The notes under the pieces: generated by a model
What the model saw: the letters and a program-made list of their open reading frames with translations, nothing else
Told to the model about the DNA's origin: nothing
Database searches by the model: none
NCBI GenBank assembly: GCA_009823395.1
Contig: CM020503.1
Coordinates: 4,616,501 to 4,680,500 of the forward strand
From: Thamnaconus septentrionalis
Taxonomy: Eukaryota; Chordata; Actinopteri; Tetraodontiformes; Monacanthidae
Direction: 5' to 3'
DNA: 64,000 bases
Translations under genes and position numbers: made by a program
Shown: in pieces, positions 1-12,220 of the stretch
Layout of the letters: every line of letters starts with the position of its first letter
Numbering within the stretch: position 1 is the first letter of the stretch

Positions 1-3000
1 CTAAACAGTGCTCGGGTTACACATCCAGCTTGAGGCTGCGTTCACTGACCGACGAGACCTTGGTGGTCCGTCAAAAAAGTTCCTGAAAGTTTTGCAACCA
101 AATTTAGTCCACGGTGAAATTGTTACAGCAACATTCGCTATGAGTCATATTCCATGTAGACGGAGGATAATATGTTCAAGTGTATTTCCAAACATGTTTT
201 ACATTAAGGAAAAAAACATCCCAGGCTCTCTTGTTTTGGGGTCTTCTCGTTCTTTGTGCGATTATCCAACCTGACAGACCAGATTTAACGTCTCGTTTCA
301 GACACAAGATGTCCTTTGCCACACGCGTAGGACCAGTCCAAGCATTTGGCTTTGTTATTTCTTCTTGGTAACAATACACAAAATTATCATTGCCTGATGC
401 AGCCACACCTTTGGAAGCACAAAAAAGATTGTTCTGCAACTTTTTTATATGATTGAATTTGACAATGCAAGATTTTAAGGCTGTCCAGAAAACTTTTTTT
501 TCCCAGTACTGATTCTGGAAAAGGTTCCTATTGAAGGTTTTCTAGGCAAATCTGCAAGATTTGAACACATCATCTGCAATCCAGCAGCGGCCACCACTCG
601 GTTGAAAACAGACCACGCCCACTAATTCATCTTTTCTTACATCATCCCTACTCCCAACACATTTGTTTAGATATGTTTTTCTACCTTTAAAGTCTAACAG
701 TGGATTTCTGAGTCCTGCTGTAAAAAGTGCCTTGCACTTGCAAAAAGTACTGCATGTGGTCTTTGCTTCTAATTACATCGCCTGTATTGCAGGCCTTTCT
801 GACCGCACCACCAAAGGTTTACAGGCCCTTCATTACACACTCAGTTTCTTGTGTAAACGGGGAAACAAGCCGCCCCGTAAGCTGCAGCATCGAAACCACA
901 CCGCTTCCTACAAAGAGAGAAAAAAAAGAAAACAACAAAAAAACACTTCCTTAAATCCTGAACTTTCTTGTGCTCACGGCAATGGCTGTCAAAATCCAAC
1001 GAGCATCAAACCTTTTGCCAGCTGGCGCGTGCGCACATTCAAATTCGTGAGGCAACACTGCAAACTGTGTGCAGAGTTGTTTTGATTCATTCTGGTTTTT
1101 TGTTGATGTTAGGTTGCATAATATATTTTTGTTTTGTTTTTTTGTCGGACACGAGTAATGGCCACTGCTGTCAAATAGGTAGTTTGATATGCACATGACG
1201 AAAATAATTTGCACATGTGCAAAATGCTTACATAAGGTCTTGCGAATTGCAAATGGATGGTTTAAAAAGACTAAATTCTCATCGACTGCATTGGCCCAAA
1301 ACTCTCGGCCATGAAACCCCCTCTGTACATATAGAGCATCCACATATATTTCTTGACTTTTCTAAGCCTCCTTAAACAAAAAAAAAAAAAATCATATCAC
1401 ATTTTCCATGCATTAGGATGCCAGTGCCCGGTGTTGAATAAAATTCTAAATAATAACAATAAAAAAGTAAGACTCTGGCAGCCGTGTCATACGTGCAGAT
1501 CGCCATTAGAGCCATTAGAGGCTATTTGAGAACGGATCGACCTTCGCCAAGGCTGTTGGGAACGCTGCGGAAGATTATAACCCAGCCCTGCAGACCCGTT
1601 TCCAGCCCATTTCTCTGCAAAAGATCATAGTCTATTGGCTGAGCGGCGGCTGCACTTAGCGCCACTGAGGGAGACAGTCACGCTCGGCCAAGTCCGCTGG
1701 TCCACTGGCAGCGGAGCCTGGCACGAGAAAGTCCCTGCTCCGGAGTTTACACAGCCAAGAGTTGAAGACCGGCCTGGCAGAACATACCCACTCAGCCCGG
1801 CAGAACACATGGCAGCGCTTAAGCTCTTAACCCCCTCCCCCCGCCCTGCCCGCCCCCAACCCCAACCACCCCCTCCCCAGCCCCGCCCCCCGACTTAAAT
1901 CCTACAGTACAGCACTGCGTAAACATATAGCAGCGGAGGAAAGCGGACGATTCAGACTAGTGGCCATTTTTAGTGAACTAATCTATTTCTAATGTTTTCA
2001 TCAAAGTGGCTGCTGGTAACTGAGAGGACCAAGAATTAGAGATGTAATCTAACAGTCAACCTGCTCCCAGGTTTTTGTGGCAAACAATACAATATAACAA
2101 GGTGGTTTACAGAAGCTGCTTTATTCCTTGGCTCTTCGGGAATGAGACAATATTGGTGCCTCAAAATAACAGGGTTTAAAGTTGATTATCTTCAGATCTA
2201 CTGAAGGGCTCAGTGAGCTGGATTGGGTGAATGGGCTATATTCACCAACTCCACCCATAAGTGTGTAACAATAAAGGGCAATTTGATGAAATATAAATCT
2301 ATTTGTCTCATGACAGACAAAAACCTTAAAATATATCAGCATTAAGTTTTCACTCAACAATAACAAATTGATTCTTTATAAACAGCAGGTCTGCTTGTAA
2401 GTTGCCGACTATATTCCAACAGCATGTTCCTACAGCAGCTGTGAACATGGTTCTGCTTACAGTTCTGTGACACAACTTGTTTTTTAACATGACATCACAG
2501 CTGGTATAAGAAAGTGAGATTTGGTGAGACATGAACACAGGCACTAACAGTCCCCACTCCGAGGTTACAGGTGTTGCAGACAACTCCAATGCGCTCGACC
2601 CCATTTTATTCGCAGCAATTTAGTCGGAGGAACTTGGATATTTGGTGTGATGAATGTTGCAGTTCTCTCACCATCTTTATGGCGCATCTTCCATCCAGGA
2701 ACGCTACTTAAAAGTAAAACCAACCAGCCCACCCAAAGAAGGCCATCGGCTCTGGTCATTCACAATGCTTCCTTAAATTTTCCGGTGGCCATGTGCACAC
2801 CATGTGGCCCAAGCAAGTGAATGAATGATTAATGTGCCTTATTAATGTGAAGGTGTGTGTGTATTGTTGTGGCAGCATGTGGAAGCTATGGAGCTTCACC
2901 ATGGAGGTTCAGTAGATGCTGGGGGATGTTTTTGCCTCCAATTATATCTTTCAAACTGTGTTTACAACACTTATCAAGTTTCTGTAGGGACATTGTAGGA

Positions 3001-3400
3001 GGTTGGAGTCACGGATTATCACCAGACTGTGCCGATGTGAAGCTTGGATCAATCATCAAAAGGTTTAATCAGACAAAGAAAACAATTTCACAATATTTTC
3101 TGTCTTTGGGGGAAAAAAAAGATTTCAGAGTTAATGGTTGGGTCTAATTGAAGACACATGCCAAGTGCACTATGGGAGACGGTCTCAGCTCTGCTTATGG
3201 AAATTGACCTACGGTTACAAATTAGTGTGTCTGGCCATATCAGTGATGTAACGACTAATGTTTCAACACCTACATTTAAAAGATATAAAACAATTATGTG
3301 AAGTTCTCTCAAACCTGTCCGGGAATTTTAAAAAGCGCATCTTAGACAGCAAGAAATGTTAGATGTGCAGCCTCTGGTTTAGGCTATGTGGCAGTATTAA

Positions 3401-3403
<3 letters not shown>
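1..3403. other. Non-coding, no gene recognised
   Basis: Short open frames occur on both strands but none shows a recognisable domain or sustained codon bias. Notable content is a purine/pyrimidine-biased AT-rich start, an A-run near 1379-1391, and the C-rich tract at 1831-1893 listed separately. Confidence 0.6.
1831..1893 (-). other. C-rich tract (G-quadruplex-capable on the minus strand)
   Basis: The plus strand has repeated C-runs (CCCCTCCCCCCGCCC and CCCCAGCCCCGCCCCCC) with A/T/G spacers of one to a few bases. The minus strand therefore has many G-runs of three or more with short loops, which fits the usual quadruplex pattern, and also GGGCGG-type Sp1 cores. No TATA or gene is visible next to it. 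Confidence 0.55.

Positions 3404-3442
<39 letters not shown>
3404..3442. repeat. (AG)n microsatellite
   Basis: An essentially uninterrupted AG dinucleotide run of about 39 bases. Confidence 0.95.
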
Positions 3443-3446
<4 letters not shown>

Positions 3447-3916
3447 ATTTTTCTTTTGTTGAAACATTTATTTTAAATTTCCTTTGTTCTAAAAATGGAT
3501 CAAAACAGAAGCACTCAACCTTTGACTTAGTCTTCGCATCATTACTTAGCTAGTCATGAAGCCCCGAATTGTTCGTAACTTGACACATAATAGTGACTCG
3601 TGAGCCAATATTATTTGTCTCTATTAACGTGTTCTCTATCCAGTAGTGTTGTTGTACTCAAGATTGGTCTTGGTATCAAGACCACTTTTTAAGGGTCTCG
3701 TTCTTGTCCCGGTCAGGGCCAACTCTCAAAGCATATAGATTTGGACATGGATCTCTGTGGATGACTGACTGAGTAACCCAAATGACTCGAAAACACCATT
3801 CTCCTCAGTAGCTAGCCACTATGTAGCTACACAGCAAAATACACAACTGCACGGTACTTACTGTGATTGTTGCACCCCCGCAGTAGAGGACGTGGGTCCA
3901 GATATTTAAATATCAC

Positions 3917-3998
3917 CTCATCTATTGAACACAAGAAAACATTTGAAAGGATGAGGCGGAGAACACGTGTCACCTTTTTCGGGCGTAGCATGAGCTCT
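3917..3998 (+). repeat. Direct repeat, copy 1 (77 bp perfect core)
   Basis: Bases 3922-3998 are identical to 4648-4724; allowing one mismatch the match extends to 82 bases (3917-3998 and 4643-4724). It begins CTATTGAACACAAG and ends GCATGAGCTCT. Sequence on either side of the two copies is unrelated. On the minus strand this copy is preceded by GAATAAAG. Confidence 0.9.
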
Positions 3999-4233
3999 CT
4001 CTTTATTCAGAAATATATAGCTTACTCAACATTTTAAACATTGAAATTATTCTATCATTTGCAAAACATTACAGTTCCTTATTTGAACTCACTCAAAACA
4101 GACCTTCTTACCATCTTAGAGACATGTTTAAACTGGCCAATTCACCCACACATTTGTCATCATTATACAGAAAATGAAAATGACAGAAAGAGCAATCAAC
4201 TAAATTCTAGACCCCAAACTGAATATATAGAAA

Positions 4234-4412
4234 TGGCTGAGTGTGTATGTACGTATGTACGAGCGAAGTATGTATGTGGATGTGCGTGCGAGTGAATGTG
4301 TGCACGAGTGAGTGCGCGTGTTCGCGTGGATGTGCGCGCGCGAGTGAGTGGGCGTGTACGCGAGTACGTGTGGATGTGTGCGCGAGTGAGTGCGCGTGGA
4401 TGTGAAGGTGTA
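4234..4412 (+). repeat. Degenerate GT/GC/GA-rich simple repeat
   Basis: Imperfect alternation of GTGTGCGCGAGTGAGTG-type units, with purine-pyrimidine alternation including GCGCGCGA. This low-complexity stretch produces several spurious open frames rich in Thr/His/Arg on the minus strand. It has Z-DNA-prone alternation. Confidence 0.75.
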
Positions 4413-4642
4413 TGCGTGTACAGCCAAAAATGTCTAACAAAGCCGATATACATAAAAACAATACTAGCCGGGGAACCGTGATGTCTAGTGCAGCGAGCGG
4501 ACTCTGCCGATAGCCGCAAAGAGCTAACTTTTCTTCTATGTAATGGACAAAATACACATTCCACCGTTTACAATATACATTCCGGGTTCATCGCTTACCC
4601 GGACACACAGTCTAACATTTATCAGTGTTTTGATATCATTCA

Positions 4643-4724
4643 CTCACCTATTGAACACAAGAAAACATTTGAAAGGATGAGGCGGAGAACACGTGTCACC
4701 TTTTTCGGGCGTAGCATGAGCTCT
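4643..4724 (+). repeat. Direct repeat, copy 2 (77 bp perfect core)
   Basis: Second copy of the repeat at 3917-3998, 726 bases downstream. Here the segment runs into a reading that could be an exon: ATG at 4716 continues open to a consensus donor CAG|GTGAGG at 4797. On the minus strand the repeat is followed by GTGAGTGAATG, which also resembles a donor. Confidence 0.9.
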
Positions 4725-4796
4725 GAGGAACAGGTGGTGTACCCCAGCGCTTCCTGTCTCCCCGAAGCTGCACACCGTGCTCACTGCCACCCACAG
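4716..4796 (+). CDS. Possible orphan first coding exon (27 codons)
   Basis: ATG-AGC-TCT-GAG opens a 27-codon frame ending exactly at CAG|GTGAGG, a near-perfect donor, in phase 0. No continuation exon, domain or family is recognised, and the ATG itself lies inside the duplicated segment. It could be chance. Confidence 0.12.
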
Positions 4797-4799
4797 GTG

Positions 4800-6540
4800 A
4801 GGAATGGCATAACATCCATGCTTATCATTGATGAACTCACACCAATAAGAGCTATTATTACAACCAAATAGAAATAAAGACAGGAATTTTGACCCTAAAT
4901 CATGAGCTGCATTAAACAATTGTGATGCCACTCCAGTGGGCATCACATGATGTTCATTGTAGAGTCAAACGTGCCATTATACTACAAGTCAACACCAATG
5001 AATGCCACAGACTTCTTTGTCCATTTGGTCGTAGGCTAAACTATGACATTAATCTGGAGTTAACAATGCTGTATTAGTGGAAACAGGAAAACAAAACAAT
5101 ATATACATCTGCGTTTTAGTGCATACGGCTAAAGGTTGTGCTCAGCTAATTGGATTTTCAAAATAAATTTTTAACTCAATGGTAAACTCATTTCATATTG
5201 ACAACATGTCAGGGGAATTAATATGGTTAACGTGAGGCCGCATATCAAGTTACGACTGCGTTAATAAGTGAGTGCTGTTTGTTTGTTTGTTTTGTTGTCA
5301 ATTTTGCATGTATTGCACAGCCGGTGCACATGCAAACAATAATCATCACATAAACCTCCTGCACTGGACTCAACATCTCCTCAAGTACCGCACCGAGAGA
5401 AGAGCAATAAGTGTTTTAATACCAGACAGCGAGAAATTGGAGACTGGCCGGAGAGAAAAACTCAGACTAAAGGAAGGCAAGAATATTAAAATCAAGTCAA
5501 GTCGTAGCAGTAGATACAGCCGTGTCCCTGGCAGCTCGTCTCTCTGAGTTGGATGGGACGGATCAGATTGCAGCGCCGAGCTCCACCAGCCGGGTTTCTT
5601 GGATCGTGAGGCATCAGCTTCTGCCAGAACTGTGTCAATAATCCGAGTGGATGGAGTTCTTCCACCCTCTCAGAAGCACTCGCTGCCTGTCCAACCACGT
5701 ACACCCATATATAACGTAGCCAGTCGCTCGTGATCCCGGACAAAAGACGCTCGTATGTTTGTTCGCTCTGCGCAAATACACGCAGTGTTTCCGCAGTTTT
5801 TAACAGACTTTTAACAGAATTCGGGAACATGAACAGCTCAGGCTATATTTGTCTTGCCCAGGATTGAAAGTCTAAACCTGCTAACACACATACAGCCCAT
5901 AACTTAATACGTTACATTTTGGCGCTGAGGATTTGTTGTAAATCGAATTGGGTAGATTTAGTCATTTCAAATCATTGCCGGTCGCATGTGTTTATATAAA
6001 CCCCATTTGCTCTGGTCATATTCATATCCTATTCCTCTTTGATGTATCCATTTACAGCAATAACCATATTTCTAAAAAGGAGATAATTTAAGTTTCATCC
6101 CCATCTAATCTCATCAAAATCTAAAAAGCCTCCATGCAGCACCTCGTCTGCCCATTCGAGTGGAAAAACTTGGAGTTTTGTTCATTATGAGCTGCCAGAC
6201 GCTGCAAGAAGAGATGGGCTCGGTTAAAACAAGTTTTATGTAACAATATACTAATCTCCCGACACAAATTGAGTCCAGAGTCGAAGTTCCTCCTGTAATA
6301 GTTGCAAAGGGAAGGCAGGAGTGTAATAGTCTATGTATGCACAGACTGAGACAAAGCCAATAAAACACAATGGGTTGTTTTGGATTTGACCAAAGTTTAG
6401 GCAGCAGCATTTGTGCATTCAGTGCAGCTTGACTGTGAAGCCAGGAAGTTCTGATTAATGTCAGATTTGCATTAGACAAGGCCCACATAGGGACTTCAGT
6501 TGAAAAACCAAATGCATTTCCGAGAACCAATCTATATGCT
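4800..6540. other. Non-coding, no gene recognised
   Basis: Mostly AT-rich unique-looking sequence. Open frames at 5272-5547 (plus) and 5492-5830 and 6114-6530 (minus) show no recognisable domain. Nothing else seen. Confidence 0.55.
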
Positions 6541-6549
6541 CTAACAGGC

Positions 6550-6840
6550 CACTTAATTATGTTTAAAGTTTAGTGGCCAATCACGTGGCAGCAGCTCATT
6601 GCATTTAGTCGGGCAGACGTGGTGAAGCGACTTGCTGGAGTTTACAGCAAGCATCAGAAAGTTGAAGGGAGGGGACTGAAGTGACTCTGAACGTGGTGAA
6701 AATGGTTGTTAGTGCCAGACTGGCTGCAGGGCTGAATGTTTCACATCACATCACAAACATATCCAGTGTTGCCAGAGGAGGTTATTGATGCCAGGGGTCA
6801 GAGGTCAGAAAGGACAGAGTTGTTGGAGACCAGTGCAAAG
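6550..6840 (+). mobile_element. Fragment of a fish Tc1/mariner-like DNA transposon
   Basis: The stretch GGCCAATCACGTGGCAGCA...CTCATTGCATTTAG, then TGACTCTGAACGTGG and GTTGTTAGTGCCAGAC, matches by memory a very common fish repeat whose 5' part encodes the helix-turn-helix start of a transposase (…DFERG, VVGAR-type residues). Stops and indels break any frame. No catalytic domain or terminal repeat is visible. Family naming is from memory and should be checked against a repeat library. Confidence 0.5.
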
Positions 6841-6849
6841 ATCGTTTTA

Positions 6850-8700
6850 AAGCTAAACACTCACAAGATGAAATAGTCAACTGTGGAGTTTTTCCTTTAG
6901 GCCCTCTGTTGTATCGCTCCCACGCATTAGTCCGTGTTTGTTTAAATGTGAAAAACTTTGAGGACATTGCATTGGAATAGACCCTATTAAAAAAATGCTG
7001 CTAACGAGCTGTAGTAGCTATGATTCATCCTTGCCGGGACATCTGGACCGCGGCAGCAGATGGGGTTGCGGGTGGAGAACGAGAGGCTGCCGTCAGGTCG
7101 TCATGCAGGCAGCGGCCAGTCGTACTGAGATGGAGCTGCTGCGCTTCATTATCTGTGGCATATTAGGTAACACTGTGATTCAGCGATACATCTTAGAACT
7201 TGTGGGTACATGAGTGGGTGGGGTGGGGAGGCATAAGTGGATGGAGCAGTCAGAGTGTAAACAAAAGTCTTTGGTTTCCTGATTTAATACCAGACAAGTT
7301 CTCGCCAATGAAACGAGCTGACGGCAAGTTCAAGGAGCAACTTTGCCCATTTCAGGGAGTTTTCAAGCAGAGCGTGTCAAAGTGGGAGACGTTGCTGCAG
7401 TCAGAACCGCTAATTAGAGGAAATCCTTGATGAAAACTAGAGGGCATTGGCAAAAGCCCATATTATATCATCTTCTGAGATGCAATTCTGTTGTCTTTTT
7501 GGGTTTTTTTTTGCTCTCGAGCATCAGAGTTCTGTGCAGATACAGTCCTCAAACTTTAAATCCCCCCGGTGGCCTGGACTTGGACAGCTGATCAAAGAAG
7601 TTATCCATCATTTTTAAAATAAAAACAAACACACAGAAAATCACATCGGAAACATTATAATAGGCTGAGGCTGATTCAAAAATTCCATAAACCAAGTCAG
7701 TCAGAGTGCTGTTGTTTCATCTTCGTCACCAAGTGAAATTCACTTGTGTGTGTTTCATTCCTGAGAATTCATGTTTTTCAGTGGAATTGGATAGTTCACT
7801 TTGGAATTTTCAAATTAACTTTAGTACCAAGAAAAAAAAGATTTTTCTCTGAAAAATGGCTGTAAATCACTGTAGTAACTATTACTATTAAGACACCCTG
7901 TAAAACCACAGAAAATGAAGAGAAAATGTGCAAGTGCTGCTACACTTGCACAGATTTATTACTTGGTATTTCCATATTTAAAGAAAGAAACAGCACTGAA
8001 GATTTTGTTTTTTTTCTCCTACCTGACTGAATCAGTTTCTTATTTCCAGTGATTTTATATGAAATAAATAAAAGGGATTTATTTCCAAGGGAAATATTTC
8101 ACCTATCTTCACCTGCTGCAACTCAAACATACCGAAACAATGACCAATGACACCTTTCTTTACCAAGACACAACAGTTTTGTAACATCAAGACAAGACTC
8201 AGGGTGGCTGATTGCTAGCCCTTCTTCTCAGTAACAGACTTGCAGGGTTTCTCCAGGGTTCTTTCAAGATTATTCACGACTCGACATCCCTAAAGGTGCA
8301 GCCCTAAACCAAACTGCAAGCTCAACGGGACTGAGAAGCTGCTGTAGCTCCACCTTCTCCTCTACCAAAATTACCACTTCCACCCATCGGTCCAACCCCA
8401 GAGCGCCGTCACCGTGCCCACTCCCGGTTCCAGCCTTAATCCAAGTCTCACTTCCAGCTCCCGAGTCTCAAAACCCTTGGCCTCGGCCAGCTCAGGGCTT
8501 GGTCTCCAACGGTCGGCCACATCTGGAACCAATCGAGGGTGTTTGTCGTCGCGAATTGAATCAAATTAAAAAGTTTAATATTTAATGCGACACCAGATGG
8601 AAGCGGAGAGGGGAAAGAGGCCCCTGCGGTCGGCGCTAATATCCCCTACTGAAGAGCCATGTTGCATTCCTGGATGGGGAACCACTGGAAATATACGCAC
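6850..8700. other. Non-coding, no gene recognised
   Basis: AT-rich sequence with scattered A/T runs. The part at 8330-8520 is relatively C-rich but carries no recognisable frame or motif. Confidence 0.55.
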
Positions 8701-8713
8701 GCGTTCAGAATGT

Positions 8714-8715
<2 letters not shown>

Positions 8716-8768
<53 letters not shown>
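8716..8768. repeat. (AC)n microsatellite
   Basis: A perfect AC run of about 26 units, the longest uninterrupted AC array in the window. Confidence 0.97.
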
Positions 8769-8770
<2 letters not shown>

Positions 8771-9156
8771 TAGTGCATCAACACTGGCAGACTCACAGCC
8801 TCAAGTGCAGAAGACGTGCACAATGGTCAGAAGGTGGGTGACAATGCCGCGCTACCGCTGGATGCTGGGATGTGGAGACAGCAGGATTAGCCTGTTGGTC
8901 AGAGCGGAGAAAATGAGGCGACTCGCCGCCCACGGGAACAAATGTTGCCGAGTCATTTGCTTAGCGGCTTAGAGGCTTAGCTCAACGAAAGACACCCGAC
9001 GGAAGGAAACATGGGAGAAAGTACAAAGAAGTCTATAAATGGAGAAATAATATGGACCATTTCCTGCACTTAATACTGAAATGGACAAACAGGAAATTGC
9101 ACAAACCCAAGGTATGATGCATGGTAGAGGAAATGAGGAGACACATGGTTTGACAG

Positions 9157-9365
9157 TGGTGGCCTAGAAGTTGGAGAAGTGAGCTTGTGATCGGAAGATT
9201 GCTGGTTCAAATCCCCAAACCAACAGGACATTTGGAGTCAAGCAGTAGCCACTTTCTCCACCTTTATCGCTACCTGTGGGCCCTTGAGCAAGGCCCCGAA
9301 GACCCTGCCTGCTCCCTGGATGCTGCACACACTCTGTTGCCTCACTGGATGGAAGGATGGAAGGG
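9157..9365 (+). mobile_element. tRNA-derived SINE (type 2)
   Basis: Pol III-type boxes are visible: TGGCCTAGAAGTTGG (A box, 9160-9174) and GGTTCAAATCC (B box, 9204-9214). The body includes CCCTTGAGCAAGGCCCCGAA and CTGCTCCCTGGATGCTGC, hallmarks of a widespread fish SINE. It ends in ATGGAAGGATGGAAGG-like sequence. It is diverged and its exact ends are not fixed. Confidence 0.75.
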
Positions 9366-9369
9366 CAAC

Positions 9370-10132
9370 TAGACAAAAAGAGCAATTTTTCCAAAACTCT
9401 GTGCCATTAGAAGTCACATGATCCTGCAGGGTGAGCACCAAAGCTCATAGCAACCAGCAACGGTGGCTTTAAGTACTTTTAAATGACTCTTTATTTCACA
9501 AGGTCTCTCTATGTACACTTGACACCTAATGGCTGTGAGCTGTTTTCAAACCACCACGGCAAACCTGAATCAAACTGAAGAAAAGCGGTTTATTGGTTTT
9601 ATGACTACAAAGCCACGACGCCCAGTCCCCGCTGTCATAAAATAGCGTGTGAGGTACTTCAGGTTTCTGCCACTGATTAGGTACCAAGTTGTTCTTGGAC
9701 ATGTTTGACGTTGCGTCAGCTGCAGCTTCACAAAGTACAATTAAAACGTGGCGACGGTGGCGTGAAAAAGTCTCCTCTGCTGATGCGGTGCTAATTAGTG
9801 GGCCTGAACGCATCGCCATAAAATACTTTGCTGAAAGCTCAGAAAAGACTGTATTCTTTACATTGACTGTGATGGTGTTTCTTTTTCATTGAAACCGTCC
9901 TGGCCAGCAGTTCAAATACTTTGAGCATTTGAGTCCGGTAGCTCTTCCTGCAGTGAGTTTCCTAAACTTTAAGACAAAATCCCAGCTCCTATCCAGTGTA
10001 AGCAGGTTCCAGGTTCTGGAAGTGACTCCTGTTGTCAACAACCACGTGATCAGTAATTAGCCAACGTGTTGCTAAATACCAGGAGGACAAACGTCGACTA
10101 GTCAGTCCAGTAGGTTCAAATTGTCTCATCAC
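9370..10132. other. Non-coding, no gene recognised
   Basis: Unique-looking sequence between two SINEs. Nothing else identified. Confidence 0.55.
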
Positions 10133-10143
10133 AGGAACCATAT

Positions 10144-10507
10144 TCATTCATTCATCTTCCATACCCACTTATTCCCGAGCTCAGGGTCACGGGGGTCTGC
10201 TGGAGCCTCTCCCAGCTGTCTTAGGGCGAAGGCAGGGTGACACCCTGGACAAGTCGTCAGTTCATTGCAGGGCCACATAGAAACAAACAACCATTCACAC
10301 TCACATGCACACCTACGGACAATTTACAGTGTTCAATTGACCTGACATGCATGTTTTTTGGAGTGTGGGAGGAAGCCGGAGAACCCGGAGAGAACCCACG
10401 CAGACACAGGGAGAACATGCAAACTCCACACAGAAAGGTCCCAGGCCCAGAATCGAACCCACGACCTTCTTGCTGTGAGGGCTAACCACTGCAGCACCAT
10501 GTCACCC
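10144..10507 (-). mobile_element. tRNA-derived SINE (type 1), minus strand
   Basis: On the minus strand it reads from a tRNA-like head (B box GGTTCGATTCT near 10450-10460) through CTTTCTGTGTGGAGTTTGCA and GGCTTCCTCCCACACTCC to CAGGGTGTCACCCTGCCTTC and an (ATGA)n tail at 10144-10155. Flanks AGGAACCATAT (10133-10143) and AGGCACCATAT (10508-10518) look like an 11-bp target-site duplication with one mismatch. Same family as the copies at 36410, 48870 and 11914. Confidence 0.85.
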
Positions 10508-10519
10508 AGGCACCATATA

Positions 10520-11913
10520 TTGATGTTTTAATCCACAAGTAACTTGGCCCAGGACTTGGTGTTGCATTATAAATTGCATGTCTGTGTCATCATCAGCAAC
10601 TGTGTCCATGTACGGAAGTTTCCCTGGAGGAGTTTTCTTTCGCACTTTTTCACACCCCCCTCTTCGAATTCCGCAGAGCTGTGCCAGGAAACAAACTTCA
10701 AACTTCCTCAATCCACCGCAGATCAACGCTTCTCACGTTTGTGAATTTCTCTTGTTCAAGTAAAATAAATGCCTTAAATTAGATCAAAGTCAATTATCAC
10801 TACCGTATGAAGGTTCAAGCGGAGGAGCTGGCGAGACACAAGCGACTGCCAGTTTAATTCCAGCTGTCCGACCAAAGGCTGTGTGCTGTGCACGTGTGAT
10901 ACCCTTTTGTGCAACTTTTGCGTGAAACGTACTGCGGCGCACATGTCTGGTGATGAAGCCGACTCATTGTGTACGTAAAGCTGATTAATATAATGAAGAT
11001 TAATTCCGGAATCGACCACCATCAGACTTTGCAGCAGCTTTCACGATGCGTTTGCGGGACGTTCAAAACCGTCACCAAGTTGGCACCACGGGCCCCAAAA
11101 ACCTCTGCAAACACGTGCGCTTGTGCACGCAGGATGGGGAAAAAAAGCAGACGCGTGCACAATCCTGCATCTCATGAACTCTTTTTTTTGTCACACGCTC
11201 ACTGGTGCAGGAGGGGAATCCCCGTCCAGGATCGAGGGTCCTATAGGAGCTGGAGTGGAAAGAGCTGGGATGCTCCGGTGGGAAAGAGTCCAGGAGAAGT
11301 GTTTTCTGGTGCCTGACTGACTCTCTGATCCCACGGCTGTAACACAAGTCAGCTGACATTTCAGTGGAGCAACTCCACACCGCTGATGATGCCCCCTCGC
11401 TGGCTAAAACACACAAATCTCTCTGTGGAAAACCTCACCGGGGGGAAAAAAGCAGCCATGGCCACGGACGCCTCCATTCAAGCCACGCCCCCCAACTGCC
11501 GGGAAATCCACCCCCTCCTCATATAGCTTTCATATGTCTTGTTGTGGGTTTCACTAATAGTTTGGAAAAAAATATGATATTCCCACGTGGGGGAACCGGC
11601 TGTGGCAGCCAGCAAATGTGGAACACGGCGCAGGACAGCGGTGAGTCGAGCAGTAAATTCTACCTGTTGGAGTCGATCCAAACACACCTGAAACAGCACC
11701 GAGGCAAAACTCATCAAACGATGGCGACGACGGCTTTCGTCCAGTCTGACCTGAACCTGTCCTCCTCTCTCCAGCTAAGCATCTGTCCACACGTCTGCAG
11801 ATACAAACACAGAGCAGAGCCTTCCTCACACCCAGCTGGCAGCCAGCTGTCTTCACTGGCGCACCGAGTCCCAACAGAAGGCTTAAAGACATAAAGACAG
11901 AGGTTATTTTCAG
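10520..11913. other. Non-coding, no gene recognised
   Basis: Includes an open frame on the plus strand at 11364-11894 (176 codons) with no recognisable domain or signal; its composition is not clearly coding. Nothing else seen. Confidence 0.5.
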
Positions 11914-12220
11914 TAGGTGGTGCAGTGGTCGGCGCCGTCGTCTCACAGCAAGAAAGTTGAGGGTTCGAAGCCGGGTCCGGGGCCTTGCATGTTCTCCCTT
12001 CGTCTGCATGGGTTCTCCGTGGAGTGCTTTTGACTTCCTCCCATCGTCCAAAGACATGTACTGTACGTGAGGCAAATTAAATTGTATGCATGTATGAACA
12101 GTTGCTTGCGTCTAAGTGGCCCTGCGATAAACTGCCGATGTGTCCACAGTGTAACCTCGACTTCACCCACTGACCCCCCCTCCGCCTGACACCAGATAAG
12201 GAAAGAAGCGACCGTGGTAA
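11914..12220 (+). mobile_element. tRNA-derived SINE (type 1), diverged copy
   Basis: GGTGGTGCAGTGGTCGGCGC (A box region) and GGGTTCGAAGCCGG (B box) are followed by TTGCATGTTCTCCCTTCGTCTGC and TGGCCCTGCGATAAACTG, collinear with the other type 1 copies. Several deletions are present, including loss of the first part of the body, and the 3' end is decayed. No target-site duplication found. Confidence 0.75.

Noticed and set aside
4196..4564. Thr/His/Arg-rich minus-strand frames
   Set aside because: Translation of the degenerate GT/GC simple repeat at 4234-4412.
11364..11894. 176-codon plus-strand frame
   Set aside because: No domain or coding bias recognised and no transcript signals.
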